A stretch of 64,000 nt of DNA from Kiloniellales bacterium (GTDB taxonomy: Bacteria; Pseudomonadota; Alphaproteobacteria; Kiloniellales; JAKSDN01), in NCBI GenBank assembly GCA_030064845.1, contig JASJEC010000003.1, forward strand, positions 1 through 64,000. Direction: 5' to 3'. The notes under the pieces were generated by a model. The model was not told where the DNA came from and did no database searches. It saw only the letters and a program-made list of their open reading frames with translations. The position numbers and the translations under genes were made by a program. Shown piece after piece: positions 8,359 through 16,225 of the stretch (the first letter of the stretch is position 1; every line of letters starts with the position of its first letter).

Positions 8359-9573
8359 TCACCCGACCTGTTCCAGCCGGCGCGACAGAGGCGTCACAAT
8401 TCCGAATCCCGACTCTCCCATGAGGAGCGTGTCGATCAGGCCGGCGCCGGGCGCGCTCGACCAGTTCTCCCGGTAGCTGTCGTACTGGTTCTCGAAGTTC
8501 ATCACCAGGCCGGGCGCCAGGGCGGGCGGCGGGATGGTTTCGCGCGGCTTGGGGCGGTGGCGCCCGACCCAGTCGGGCGGCAGGGCGATACCGAGCGTGT
8601 AGCCGCCGATAAGCCACTCGAAGCGCGCCAGGTCGTGGGCCTCCGCGAAGCCCATCGCGATCTCGTGCATTCTCGACATGGGATCGCCGGGGCGGACCTC
8701 GCGGACCAGGAGGTCCATCATCGGCTCGTTGCGCTCGAAGAGCGCGGTCCAGCGCGGGTCGACCGCGCCCAGGGCGAAGCTGCGGCAGACGTTCACGTGG
8801 TAGCGGTGCAGGCTGGCGCAGAAATCGATGTGGATCACGTCGCCTGCGCGAAACCTGCGGTGCGACGGCGGCTCGTGGTGGCAGCCGGCCCGGGGACCGC
8901 CGCCGATCATGGTGCGGATGCCCGGATAGCCGCCGCCGCGCTTCATCATCTCGCCGACGATGATCCCCTCGAGCTCGGTCTCGGTCATGCCGGCCCGGAT
9001 CGAGTCGCGGGCGAGCGCCATGGCGGCCGTGGCGATCTCCGCGGCCTGGCGGACCACGGCGATCTCGCGTGGCGACTTGATCAGCCGGACGTCCTCGATC
9101 AGGTCGGAGGCGTCGGCTATCTCGGCGCCGGCCTCCTCCCAGCGGCGCCCGACCGCCCGGACATGGTCAGGATGGGGGCCGTAGCAGCGCGGCTGCAGCG
9201 CGATCTTGCCGCGCGCCCAGCCGCGCCGCGCGACCTCGTCCGCCAGCGACGAGATGTGGTCGCGCACCGGGCCGCGGTCGAAGTAGTGGACCGCGGCGAT
9301 CTCGGGAGTGACCGAGACCAGCACCTCGTGGCCGTCGTTGTCGAAAAAGAGGGGGTCGCCGTCGACCGGCAGGAAGCAGGAACAGAGGGCGTCGAGAGCG
9401 AACCAGATCTGGTCGTAGCCCAAGAGATAGTTAAGGTCGGCCGGGCTGGTGACCAGCATGCCCGAGCAGTCCTGGGCTTCGAGCGCCCGGCGCACGACAT
9501 CCTGCCGCGCGACATACTCCTCGTGCGGAAAGGGCTGCGCCCAGTCCACCTGGTCCCGCGTCGGCCCGTGCAT
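8359..9573 (-). CDS. M24-fold hydrolase, creatinase/ectoine hydrolase-like (metal ligands degenerate)
   Basis: A 404-residue protein with an N-terminal creatinase-type domain (to about residue 150) and a C-terminal pita-bread M24 domain. In ordinary M24 aminopeptidases five residues bind two metals. Here the first Asp is present (VIHIDF), but the second position is Asn (YHVNVCRSF), the His motif reads GGYTLGI, and the last Glu is not evident. This resembles the non-metal branch (creatinase, ectoine hydrolase DoeA) rather than Xaa-Pro peptidases. The HHEPPSHRRFRAGD stretch could supply a catalytic His. The start ATG at 9573 has GGGGAGGGG immediately upstream, and the frame upstream of it is rejected. 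The substrate is unknown; small N-acyl or guanidino compounds are candidates. Confidence 0.8.
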   Translation of the reverse strand: MHGPTRDQVDWAQPFPHEEYVARQDVVRRALEAQDCSGMLVTSPADLNYLLGYDQIWFALDALCSCFLPVDGDPLFFDNDGHEVLVSVTPEIAAVHYFDRGPVRDHISSLADEVARRGWARGKIALQPRCYGPHPDHVRAVGRRWEEAGAEIADASDLIEDVRLIKSPREIAVVRQAAEIATAAMALARDSIRAGMTETELEGIIVGEMMKRGGGYPGIRTMIGGGPRAGCHHEPPSHRRFRAGDVIHIDFCASLHRYHVNVCRSFALGAVDPRWTALFERNEPMMDLLVREVRPGDPMSRMHEIAMGFAEAHDLARFEWLIGGYTLGIALPPDWVGRHRPKPRETIPPPALAPGLVMNFENQYDSYRENWSSAPGAGLIDTLLMGESGFGIVTPLSRRLEQVG

Positions 9574-9622
9574 CCCCTCCCCCTGCCTGAAGCAAAGACC
9601 GGGAGCTTGCCACAGGCAGAGA

Positions 9623-9654
9623 AACCGGCGCCAGACGGGAAGCGCCGGTTTTTT
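9623..9654 (+). terminator. Intrinsic-terminator-like hairpin upstream of the M24 gene
   Basis: Arms AACCGGCGC (9623-9631) and GCGCCGGTT (9642-9650) with a T6 tract on the forward strand (9649-9654). On the reverse strand the same hairpin is followed by TTTCTCTG and lies about 50 nt before the M24 start. No forward gene ends near it, so its target is unclear: it may be a leftover terminator or a leader hairpin of the M24 mRNA. Confidence 0.5.
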
Positions 9655-9723
9655 CTCCATGCGCCTTTGACGGGACGAAGAGGTCTAGCGAGCTGCTGGA
9701 AAAGTGCTCAGTCGGAACCATCA

Positions 9724-9797
9724 CCCTTCGACGAGCTCAGGGTGAGGGCGAAATGCTTCGAGCACATACCCTCATCCTGAGCGTGTCGAAGGATGAC
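9724..9797. repeat. Palindromic intergenic repeat (type B)
   Basis: Inverted repeat with arms of about 25 bp: left CCTTCGACGAGCTCAGG, right ending CTGAGCGTGTCGAAGG, with about 21 of 25 positions pairing. The loop is around AAATGCTTCGAGCACAT. It is of the type scattered between genes in many alphaproteobacteria. Confidence 0.75.
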
Positions 9798-9840
9798 CGT
9801 GATCAAGGGCTCCAGGCGCGACAGTCACCAACCACTGGAG

Positions 9841-9864
9841 GGCCGGGTCAAGCCCGGCCATGAC
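9841..9864. repeat. Half copy of palindromic repeat type A
   Basis: GGCCGGGTCAAGCCCGGCC plus ATGAC, matching the right arm of the repeat at 5840-5914. It forms a 7-bp hairpin by itself. It lies just downstream of the glyoxalase-like gene stop (9887, reverse). Confidence 0.65.
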
Positions 9865-9886
9865 GAAGGGGCGGTTTAGTTCCGCG

Positions 9887-10327
9887 TCACCACTCGCCGG
9901 TGTTCTGCATCGAGGCCCAGGGCTCCTGGGGCGGCAGGGCCTCGCCGGCCTGGAGCAGCTCGATCGAGATGTTGTCGGGCGAGCGGACGAAGGCCATGTG
10001 GCCGTCGCGCGGCGGCCGATTGATGGTGACGCCGCCGTCCATCAGCCGCTGGCAGGTCTCGTAGATGTCGTCGACCCGGTAGGCCAGGTGCCCGAAGTTG
10101 CGGCCGCCGCCGTATTCCTCCGGATCCCAGTTGTAGGTCAGCTCGACCAGGGGCGCCTTGCTCTCCTTGGCGCGCTCCACGTCGTTGGGGGCGGCCAGGA
10201 AGATCAGGGTGAAGCGGCCCTTCTCGCTGTCGTAACGACGGGTCTCCACCAGACCCAGCTTGTTGCAGTAGAAGTCGAGCGACGCGTCGATGTCCTTCAC
10301 GCGCACCATCGTGTGCAGATACTCCAT
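9887..10327 (-). CDS. VOC-family glyoxalase I-like protein (lactoylglutathione lyase family)
   Basis: A 146-residue vicinal oxygen chelate protein with the two beta-alpha-beta-beta-beta modules of glyoxalase [21 protein letters not shown] and [11 protein letters not shown]. Candidate metal ligands are the His near residue 5, Glu in LVELTYNW, His in GHLAYRV and Glu in [12 protein letters not shown], matching the GloA H-E-H-E pattern. If active it would convert the methylglyoxal-glutathione hemithioacetal to lactoylglutathione. The start at 10327 has AGGAGGG upstream. It lies 92 bp after the EamA gene on the same strand and may be co-transcribed. Confidence 0.85.
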   Translation of the reverse strand: MEYLHTMVRVKDIDASLDFYCNKLGLVETRRYDSEKGRFTLIFLAAPNDVERAKESKAPLVELTYNWDPEEYGGGRNFGHLAYRVDDIYETCQRLMDGGVTINRPPRDGHMAFVRSPDNISIELLQAGEALPPQEPWASMQNTGEW

Positions 10328-10419
10328 GGGCCTTTCCCTCCTGTCTCTTCCGCGACCGCCCTTCGGGCTTCGAAAGAGATAGGCGTTCGCCGGCGGAATC
10401 GAAAGACCCGAGCGGCCGG

Positions 10420-11325
10420 TCAAGCCCCTGCCCCCGCCGGGGCCGCCTCCCGGCTGCCCTCGGACTTGTCGAACAGGGTGTTGATCAGGGCGCCGAGGAT
10501 GACCAGGCCGCCGCCCATGTAGCCGATCGGGGTGAGGGTCTCGCCGATGTAGAGAAAAGCGATGAGCGCGACCCAGAGCGGCTCGATCAGGTAGACGAAG
10601 ACGACGAAGACCGGCGACACGTAAGGCTGGAAGAATAGGGCGATCGCCGAGGGCAGCAGCCCGGTGAAGACGGCGATGTAGAAGATGATCAGCATGTCGC
10701 TCTGCCCGGGCATGGCGAAGGTCGACCAGTCGGCCAGCACGCTAGAGCCCGCGCCCGTCACCAGGGCGGCGACCACCTGCTCGACACCGAGGCAGCAGAC
10801 GATGCTGAGCTTCGTGTCGGCGGTGAAATGGTCGATCGCGAAGATGTGGATCGTGAAGAGCACCATGGCCAGTATGGCCAGGACGTCGCCGTACCAATGG
10901 CCGCCCGCTTCCGCCGATTCCAGCATCAGGATCGCGACTCCGGCCAGGGAAAGGAGGGCGGCGAACCAGGTCGGCGGGCCGATCCGGCGGCCCAGGATTA
11001 CCACGGCGATGAAGATGGCGACGACTCCCTGGAGGTTCGCGACCACGCCGGTGTTGGTCGCCGTGGTGTGGTCGAGCGCGTACATCTCGAGCAGGGTCTC
11101 GGAGGCATGGAAGCAGCCCAGGACGAAGCCCGCGAAGAGCGCCTCGCGGTTCAGCCGCTTCCAGGTCAAAGCGAGAATGGCCAGTCCGAACGGCAGGGCG
11201 GCCATCATGTCCAGGGTGGCGAAGACCGCCGGTTCATAGCGATCCAGGGCCTCCCGGGTGACCGCGAAGTAGGAGGCCCAGAGGATCGGGTTCAGGAAGA
11301 ACAGGAAGGCGGCGAGCGACCTCAT
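10420..11325 (-). CDS. EamA/DMT-family inner-membrane transporter
   Basis: A 301-residue protein with about ten hydrophobic segments arranged as two EamA repeats, typical of drug/metabolite transporters (amino acid or metabolite exporters). The first repeat contains [20 protein letters not shown] and the second [20 protein letters not shown]. It is normal length. The start ATG is at 11325. A small gene ends 11 bp upstream on the same strand (11337). The substrate cannot be predicted. Confidence 0.88.
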   Translation of the reverse strand: MRSLAAFLFFLNPILWASYFAVTREALDRYEPAVFATLDMMAALPFGLAILALTWKRLNREALFAGFVLGCFHASETLLEMYALDHTTATNTGVVANLQGVVAIFIAVVILGRRIGPPTWFAALLSLAGVAILMLESAEAGGHWYGDVLAILAMVLFTIHIFAIDHFTADTKLSIVCCLGVEQVVAALVTGAGSSVLADWSTFAMPGQSDMLIIFYIAVFTGLLPSAIALFFQPYVSPVFVVFVYLIEPLWVALIAFLYIGETLTPIGYMGGGLVILGALINTLFDKSEGSREAAPAGAGA

Positions 11326-11336
11326 GTACTGTCGCC

Positions 11337-11546
11337 TCAGTGGACCGGCCGGCCGAACCGCGGCCGGGAGAAGAAGCGCGGTTGCCGGGCGGGCTGATGC
11401 TTCGCGATCGCCGGCTTGGAGCGGCGCCGCGCTGCCCGACGACGCCGGAGGACGGCTAACGCGATCCCCAGTCGAACCAGTTCGGAAAATTCATGCTTTG
11501 AATAGGTCTCTTCAAAACTCGGCGTTTCCTGATCGGGCTTTCCCAT
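11337..11546 (-). CDS. Small basic protein, unknown function
   Basis: A 69-residue frame with a good ribosome site (GGAGGG, 8 nt before the ATG at 11546). It stops 11 bp before the EamA start, suggesting an operon. The sequence has an acidic N-terminus (TPSFEETYSKHEFSELVRLG), a short hydrophobic helix and a strongly basic tail (RRRRAARRRSK). No family is recognised. It is called on ribosome site and spacing only. Confidence 0.45.
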   Translation of the reverse strand: MGKPDQETPSFEETYSKHEFSELVRLGIALAVLRRRRAARRRSKPAIAKHQPARQPRFFSRPRFGRPVH

Positions 11547-11694
11547 AACAAGAGCCCTCCGAATGAGAGTTGCGTTAAAGGCGGCAACACTCTCTCATTC
11601 GCAGACATACGTCTGTGGTCATTACCACGTTGATTCTGTGACATTTGTCACCCACGCGAGGTTCGCAAATTGCCGCGCGGGCGATGCGGGAAGA

Positions 11695-12345
11695 TCAGGT
11701 GACGCTGGGGTCGAAAGCGCCGTCGGCGACGAGGCGCTCGATGATCTCCGTGACGGCCTCGTCGGTCACGTCGCGCCACTCGGCCCTGTCGTCGCCCTCG
11801 GCGCCGACCACGGCGGCCCAGAGCGGCTCGTCCCGCTCGACGTGCAGCAGGGCGGCCAGATAGACGCCCTCCTCCTCCTCGGCCCAGCGGCCCGGTATCG
11901 TGGTGGCGGGCACGTGGATCCAGGTCATGAATCTGCCGGAGTAGATCGGATAGGAGTAGCCGGGAATATACTGGGGCGGCACGTAGCGCCGGCGCACGTG
12001 GGTCGAGTCCCGCTCCACCACCAGGACCGTGTCGGGCTGCTCTTCGCCGAAGCGCTCCGTAAAGGTGCGGACGATCTCCGCGTCGTCGAGGTCGGCGAGC
12101 TCGCTGGCCACCACGGCCTCGACCTCCAGATCCCGCAGCCCGGCGACCAGCCGCCGCTCGACCAGTTCCCGCTCCTCCGGCGGCAGCTCGCGGACCACGA
12201 TCATGACGCTGTCGAAGGGGCCGAGGTGGCCGAGCCGCTCGTTGCGGACGCTCATGCCGACTGACGAGGTCTGGGCGCAGGCGGCGAGAGCCAGGACCAG
12301 GCCGAGGGCGGCGAGTAGGCCGGGACTGCGCGAACGGCGGATCAT
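11695..12345 (-). CDS. Lipoprotein of unknown function
   Basis: A 216-residue protein with a lipoprotein signal: hydrophobic core LLAALGLVLALAAC with the lipobox LAAC, so Cys25 would be lipidated. The mature protein has a first alpha/beta half (FDSVMIVVRELP, VVASELADLDDAEIVRTF, PDTVLVVERD), then a Tyr/Pro-rich stretch (YVPPQYIPGYSYPIYSGRF), and ends in a helical VTDEAVTEIIERLVADG. This shape recalls outer-membrane-anchored stress lipoproteins, but no named family is assigned. The start at 12345 places the signal peptide at the N-terminus. It stands alone between the EamA unit and tRNA-Thr. Confidence 0.75.
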   Translation of the reverse strand: MIRRSRSPGLLAALGLVLALAACAQTSSVGMSVRNERLGHLGPFDSVMIVVRELPPEERELVERRLVAGLRDLEVEAVVASELADLDDAEIVRTFTERFGEEQPDTVLVVERDSTHVRRRYVPPQYIPGYSYPIYSGRFMTWIHVPATTIPGRWAEEEEGVYLAALLHVERDEPLWAAVVGAEGDDRAEWRDVTDEAVTEIIERLVADGAFDPSVT

Positions 12346-12587
12346 GGTTGGGCACTCGCGCACGGGCGCAGGCCGCGACCGCGAAACCCCGATACAGAAC
12401 GCGCGAGAAGCCTCGCCTTCACGATGCAACCCCCTGAATCAAAACCGTTCTTGCTTATTCTATGCCAGGGACGGAACCCTTTCCAGGCAAAGGGCCGGAC
12501 CGAGGCTGGCCGGCGCCATCTAGATGTCGCAGAGACGGCCCTCCCTTGCGGGCCGGCGGGCGGCGGACTATCTTCCCGCCACCAAAA

Positions 12588-12663
12588 GCCCCGATAGCTC
12601 AACTGGTAGAGCACCTGATTTGTAATCAGGGGGTTGCGGGTTCAAGTCCTGCTCGGGGCACCA
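12588..12663 (+). tRNA. tRNA-Thr (anticodon TGT)
   Basis: A 76-nt cloverleaf: acceptor GCCCCGA/TCGGGGC, D-arm GCTCAACTGGTAGAGC, anticodon stem-loop CCTGA-TTTGTAA-TCAGG giving TGT, T-arm GCGGGTTCAAGTCCTGC, discriminator A, and encoded CCA (12661-12663). Confidence 0.97.
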
Positions 12664-12760
12664 GGTTTTCGACAGAATTGGGCTGGATCCAGCACCCCGC
12701 GGCGCCGATAAGAACTCGGGCGGCGGTGAAGCACGGGAACCGGGCCGGAGATCGAAAGAT

Positions 12761-13600
12761 ATGCGCAAAGGAACCTTTTCGTCGCTGTCAGGCCGGGTGC
12801 ACCTCTGCCTGGTTTCGGCCGTCCTCGCGGCGACAACGGTGCTTTCGAGCGACGCGCTGGCCGAGGATACAGAGGAGTTGGCCCGGGGACTGGCGGAGGG
12901 CTACCTGGCGAGAGATGAACTGCCGAACAGCCTGGCTCTGCTGCCGCCGCCGCCGGTCGAGGGCTCCGCAGCGATGGCCGCGGACGAGGCCAGGAGCGCG
13001 GCGAGCCTCGCGCTGCAGGATACTGAACGGTTCGACCTGGCGCGCAGCGATGCCGATCTCACCTTTCCGGCTGCTGCCGGAATCTTCGCGTGCGCCCTCG
13101 GGTTCGCGATCTCCGAAGAGCGTACCCCGCGCCTCTACCTCCTACTGCGGCGGTCCCTGACCGATGCAGGGCTCGCGACCTATGCCGCGAAGAACCACTA
13201 CCAGCGGCCTCGCCCCTTCATGGCCAACAAGGCTGCGACCTGCACACCGGCCTATGAGGAGGCGCTTCGCGGCAACGGCTCCTATCCGTCCGGCCACACC
13301 GCGATTGGGTGGGCGTGGGCATTGATCCTGACCGAAATCGCGCCCAGTCGGACGGATGCGATCCTGGCCCGCGGCTTGGCCTACGGCGATAGCCGCATCG
13401 TCTGCAACGTTCACTGGGGAACGGACGTCTCCGCCGGGCGCGTAATCGGCGCCGCGACCGTGGCACGCCTTCGTGCCGACCCCGAGTTCCTATCGGATCT
13501 CGATGCGGCAAAGGACGAGGTCCGAACGGCGATGGCGGGTGGATCGCCCCCCTCGCGCGACTGCAGCGCCGAAGCGGCGGCGCTGTCGGATTCGCGTTAA
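12761..13600 (+). CDS. Class A non-specific acid phosphatase (PAP2 superfamily), exported
   Basis: A 279-residue secreted phosphatase. The signal peptide runs to about residue 34 (ending SSDALAE). The three PAP2/vanadium-haloperoxidase motifs are complete: KNHYQRPRP (K-x6-RP), GSYPSGHT (PSGH) and SRIVCNVHWGTD (SR-x5-H-x3-D), with the two catalytic His and the phosphate-binding Lys/Arg. These are PhoN-like periplasmic enzymes that release phosphate from many monoesters. The start ATG at 12761 is preceded by CCGGAG. It begins about 100 bp after tRNA-Thr and appears monocistronic. Confidence 0.92.
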   Translation: MRKGTFSSLSGRVHLCLVSAVLAATTVLSSDALAEDTEELARGLAEGYLARDELPNSLALLPPPPVEGSAAMAADEARSAASLALQDTERFDLARSDADLTFPAAAGIFACALGFAISEERTPRLYLLLRRSLTDAGLATYAAKNHYQRPRPFMANKAATCTPAYEEALRGNGSYPSGHTAIGWAWALILTEIAPSRTDAILARGLAYGDSRIVCNVHWGTDVSAGRVIGAATVARLRADPEFLSDLDAAKDEVRTAMAGGSPPSRDCSAEAAALSDSR

Positions 13601-13652
13601 GCGAACAAGGACAAGCTCAAAGCCCGATCGCCGGGCTGAGATCAAAATAGAA

Positions 13653-13677
13653 CGGCCCCGCCGCTCAGGCGGGGCCG
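13653..13677 (-). terminator. Hairpin terminator between convergent genes
   Basis: Perfect 10-bp stem CGGCCCCGCC / GGCGGGGCCG with loop GCTCA. Read on the reverse strand it is followed by TTCTATTTT, which suits termination of the YdcH-family gene ending at 13733. It may also stop the forward phosphatase transcript. Confidence 0.65.
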
Positions 13678-13732
13678 CTGGTTCGGTGACGAGTCAGGCC
13701 GGCGGCGCCGTGCCGGGCGCCGGCCGGTGGTG

Positions 13733-13954
13733 CTAGTGGGGAAGTGCCGCCGCTGTGCGTGAGACCGGCTTCAGGCGGATGGCGCTCATGAGACGCTCCC
13801 AGGACTCCAGTTCGTCCTTCACGAGCAGCTTCTCTCGCTTCAGCCGCTGAAGCGAAAAGGCATCGGGAAGCGGCCGCTTCATTTCGGCCGCCAGTTTCGC
13901 TTCGATCCGCCGGTGCTTTTCGACAAGAGCATCATACCGGTTCTCAACGTACAT
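13733..13954 (-). CDS. YdcH-family (DUF465) small protein
   Basis: A 73-residue helical protein matching the DUF465/YdcH pattern: an N-terminal LVEKHRRIEAKLAAEMKRPLPD helix, then the FSLQRLKREKLLVKDEL helix ending the hairpin. Members are small cytosolic coiled-coil proteins of unknown role. The start at 13954 (MYVENRY) has AGGGAG 7 nt upstream. Here the protein carries an extra tail of about 15 residues (RLKPVSRTAAALPH). It is next to stress-response genes, but no operon is evident. Confidence 0.85.
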   Translation of the reverse strand: MYVENRYDALVEKHRRIEAKLAAEMKRPLPDAFSLQRLKREKLLVKDELESWERLMSAIRLKPVSRTAAALPH

Positions 13955-14128
13955 CTGCAGATCTCCCTCTGATGAAGCCTCGGTTCGCTCGGTGACGCCG
14001 CATGGCGCCCCCTTGTGGATGATGTGGCGTTCGTCGTTGATCGACAAAGTTCGTAGTCCCTGCTCATTTGATAGGAACGGGCGATCACCCGCGGTTGACG
14101 GTCTGGGGAGCCGGCCAGCCGGGCAAAG

Positions 14129-15136
14129 TCACACCTGGCCAACCAGGGACCGGGCCTGTGCGGGCGCGGACTCCGCTGTCTCGAGCCTGACCGGCGTTTC
14201 GAACCCTGGCGGCTTTACCGCCAGCACGGAGCACTCCGCACGGTTCAAGATCGCCTCGGCGGTATTGCCGATGAAGAGCCCGCGGACGCCGACGCGGCCG
14301 ACGGTGCCCATGACGATCAGGTCGACCTGCTCGCGGCTCGCCAGCTGAGGGATCTCTTCCCGGGGCACGCCCTTGATCAGATGGGCCGTTCTGCTCCGGT
14401 CGGGCCCCAGGTGGCGGTGCATGAGATCTTTCAGCGCTTTCTCGCTCGACCCCCGCCTCGACTCAACCAGCAGGTCGACCTCCGCCTGGGACATCATTGT
14501 GAATCCGCTGAGGCGCAGGGTCTCCTCTTCCTCGAGCCGCCACACGTTAACGACGTGAAGCTCGCTCTCTTCCATCGCGGACAAGGAAGCGGCCAACTCC
14601 ATGGTGAGCTTGTTGAGCCCGCTCTTCACCGGGTCGTCGGGATCGGGGTTCACGGCCGCGAGGATCTTCGCGTAGGGTCGGCGCCCGCTCCTCTTGGTCA
14701 CCCAGACGGGACAGGGGCATTTCCGCAGGAGATGAAGGTCGGTGCTGGCGAAGAACGGCGATTTGCCGTCCGCACCGCCGGACGCCGCCTTCATGACCAG
14801 GTCGTGGCCGCCGCGCAGGACGGCGCGGATCACCTCTATGAAGGGAATTCCCTGGGCGACCAGCTCTCTCGTTTCGATCCCCGCCGCCTTGAGCGGCGCG
14901 GCAACGTCCGCCAGCCGGGCCCGTCGGAATTCAAGGAACTCGAACTCGAAGTCCTTCGCCCTGTGACCGGGAAGCGCGGCGAACAGCTTGGAAAGCTCTC
15001 CAGGCGCGGCGTCCAGGACATCGATCAAGGTGATCCGCGCGCCGTTGGTCTTCGCCAGCCATATGGCGCGGTCGCGAAGGGAGTCGTCGATCTTGTGCTC
15101 GTCGCAAACGAGCAGAATGTCGCGGAACCTGTGCAT
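14129..15136 (-). CDS. Universal stress protein, tandem UspA domains
   Basis: A 335-residue protein with two Usp domains. Domain 1 begins FRDILLVCDEHK and ends CPCPVWVTKRS; domain 2 begins YAKILAAVNPDP and ends IGNTAEAILNRAECSVLAVKPPGF. The ATP-binding G-x2-G-x9-G(S/T) pattern is recognisable in domain 2 (IVMGTVGRVGVRGLFIGNTAE). Domain 1 lacks a clear copy. The start at 15136 has TTGGAGG about 10 nt upstream. It is divergent from the OxyR-like regulator, and a related tandem Usp gene lies beyond that regulator, so joint control by it is plausible. Such proteins act in the cytosol in stress or energy limitation. Confidence 0.9.
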   Translation of the reverse strand: MHRFRDILLVCDEHKIDDSLRDRAIWLAKTNGARITLIDVLDAAPGELSKLFAALPGHRAKDFEFEFLEFRRARLADVAAPLKAAGIETRELVAQGIPFIEVIRAVLRGGHDLVMKAASGGADGKSPFFASTDLHLLRKCPCPVWVTKRSGRRPYAKILAAVNPDPDDPVKSGLNKLTMELAASLSAMEESELHVVNVWRLEEEETLRLSGFTMMSQAEVDLLVESRRGSSEKALKDLMHRHLGPDRSRTAHLIKGVPREEIPQLASREQVDLIVMGTVGRVGVRGLFIGNTAEAILNRAECSVLAVKPPGFETPVRLETAESAPAQARSLVGQV

Positions 15137-15242
15137 GTATCCGAAACCTCCAAGGATGCGGCCTCGCGCACCGCAAGCCGCCACGTCTTGAAGTATGGGC
15201 CCAACACACTAATTGAACCAATCGATACGAAACGGCGTTTTG

Positions 15243-15257
15243 ATAGATCTTCTCTAA
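15243..15257. promoter_or_regulatory. Possible OxyR-type half operator (ATAG-N7-CTAA)
   Basis: The sequence ATAG, seven bases, CTAA lies 32 bp before the OxyR-like start codon, in the divergent gap with the Usp gene. OxyR binds repeats of ATAG-N7-CTAT. This has one mismatch and no clear partner 22 bp away, so it is a weak candidate for autoregulation. Confidence 0.3.
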
Positions 15258-15289
15258 CAAGGCGCCCAACCGCTTCGTGGAATGGACGC

Positions 15290-16210
15290 ATGCCGACCTT
15301 GCAGCAACTGCGTTACCTCGTCGCCGTCGCGGAGACGCTTCATTTCCGCCGGGCGGCGGAAACGACAAACGTCACGCAGCCGACCCTGAGCGGGCAGCTC
15401 CGCGAGCTCGAAGACAAGCTCGGCGTGCAATTGGTCGAACGGAGCCGATCCCGCGTGCTGCTCACGCCGATCGGCAGCACGATCGCGGGCCGCGCGCGAA
15501 CCGTTCTTCGCGAGGTGCAGGCGATCGTCGACCTGGCCAAGCACGGACAGAGCGTCCTCGGCGGAACGGTCCGGCTCGGGGTGCTTCAATCCCTGGGTCC
15601 CTATCTGCTGCCTCACATCCTGCCGGAGCTGCACGAGGCCTATCCGGACCTCAAGCTCTACGTACGCGAGGGCATGCCGCGGACCCTGCTGACCGGCTTG
15701 GACGAAGGCACGCTCGACCTGCTGCTGTTTCCGCTTCCCGTCAAGGCCGCCGAGCTGGAGAGCGTTCGGCTGTTCCGCGAGCCCCTGTGGGTCGTGGCGC
15801 CGGTCGAGCACCCGCTCGCGGGGCGCGAGGACGCGGCGCGTTCGGACCTCAAGGGCGAGAACGTGCTGACGCTGGAACTGGGCCACCGGCTGCACGATCA
15901 GGTGCGCGATCTCTGCGATCAATTCGGCGCTACGCTGTCTCACGACTACGAGGGCACGAGCCTCGACACGCTTCGCCAGATGGTGGGCATGGGCATGGGG
16001 CTGACCTTCCTGCCCGCGCTCTATGTGCGCGCCGAGGTCATGCAGGATACGCAGGTCGTGGCCAAACGCCTCCAGCCGCGCTCCCCGTTCCGCATGATCG
16101 GCATGGTCTGGCGACGGCATTCGGCCCGCCAGGACGAGTTCCACACGCTCGCGGATTTAATCCGCAAGGTATTGAAGCAGAACGTGCCGGAAGTGACGGT
16201 GATGGAGTGA
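15290..16210 (+). CDS. LysR-family regulator, OxyR-like but without the peroxidatic cysteine
   Basis: A 306-residue LysR protein. The winged helix is at residues 1-60 (MPTLQQLRYLVAVAETLHFRRAAE start, then QPTLSGQLRELEDKLG), followed by linker and periplasmic-binding-like effector domain. The overall pattern follows OxyR, including TSLDTLRQMVGMGMGLTFLPAL. In E. coli OxyR, C199 and C208 form the redox disulfide in the stretch GHCLRDQ...C. Here the first is Arg200 (GHRLHDQ) and only the second, Cys209, remains. Direct peroxide sensing by disulfide is therefore unlikely. The gene is flanked by two tandem-Usp genes, its probable targets. The start at 15290 places the HTH at the amino terminus. Confidence 0.88.
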   Translation: MPTLQQLRYLVAVAETLHFRRAAETTNVTQPTLSGQLRELEDKLGVQLVERSRSRVLLTPIGSTIAGRARTVLREVQAIVDLAKHGQSVLGGTVRLGVLQSLGPYLLPHILPELHEAYPDLKLYVREGMPRTLLTGLDEGTLDLLLFPLPVKAAELESVRLFREPLWVVAPVEHPLAGREDAARSDLKGENVLTLELGHRLHDQVRDLCDQFGATLSHDYEGTSLDTLRQMVGMGMGLTFLPALYVRAEVMQDTQVVAKRLQPRSPFRMIGMVWRRHSARQDEFHTLADLIRKVLKQNVPEVTVME

Positions 16211-16225
16211 CTGGACCGAAGATCG

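Noticed and set aside
14381-15289. Open frame upstream of the OxyR-like gene
   Set aside because: It is the antisense of the first Usp gene; the HTH begins directly at the ATG at 15290.
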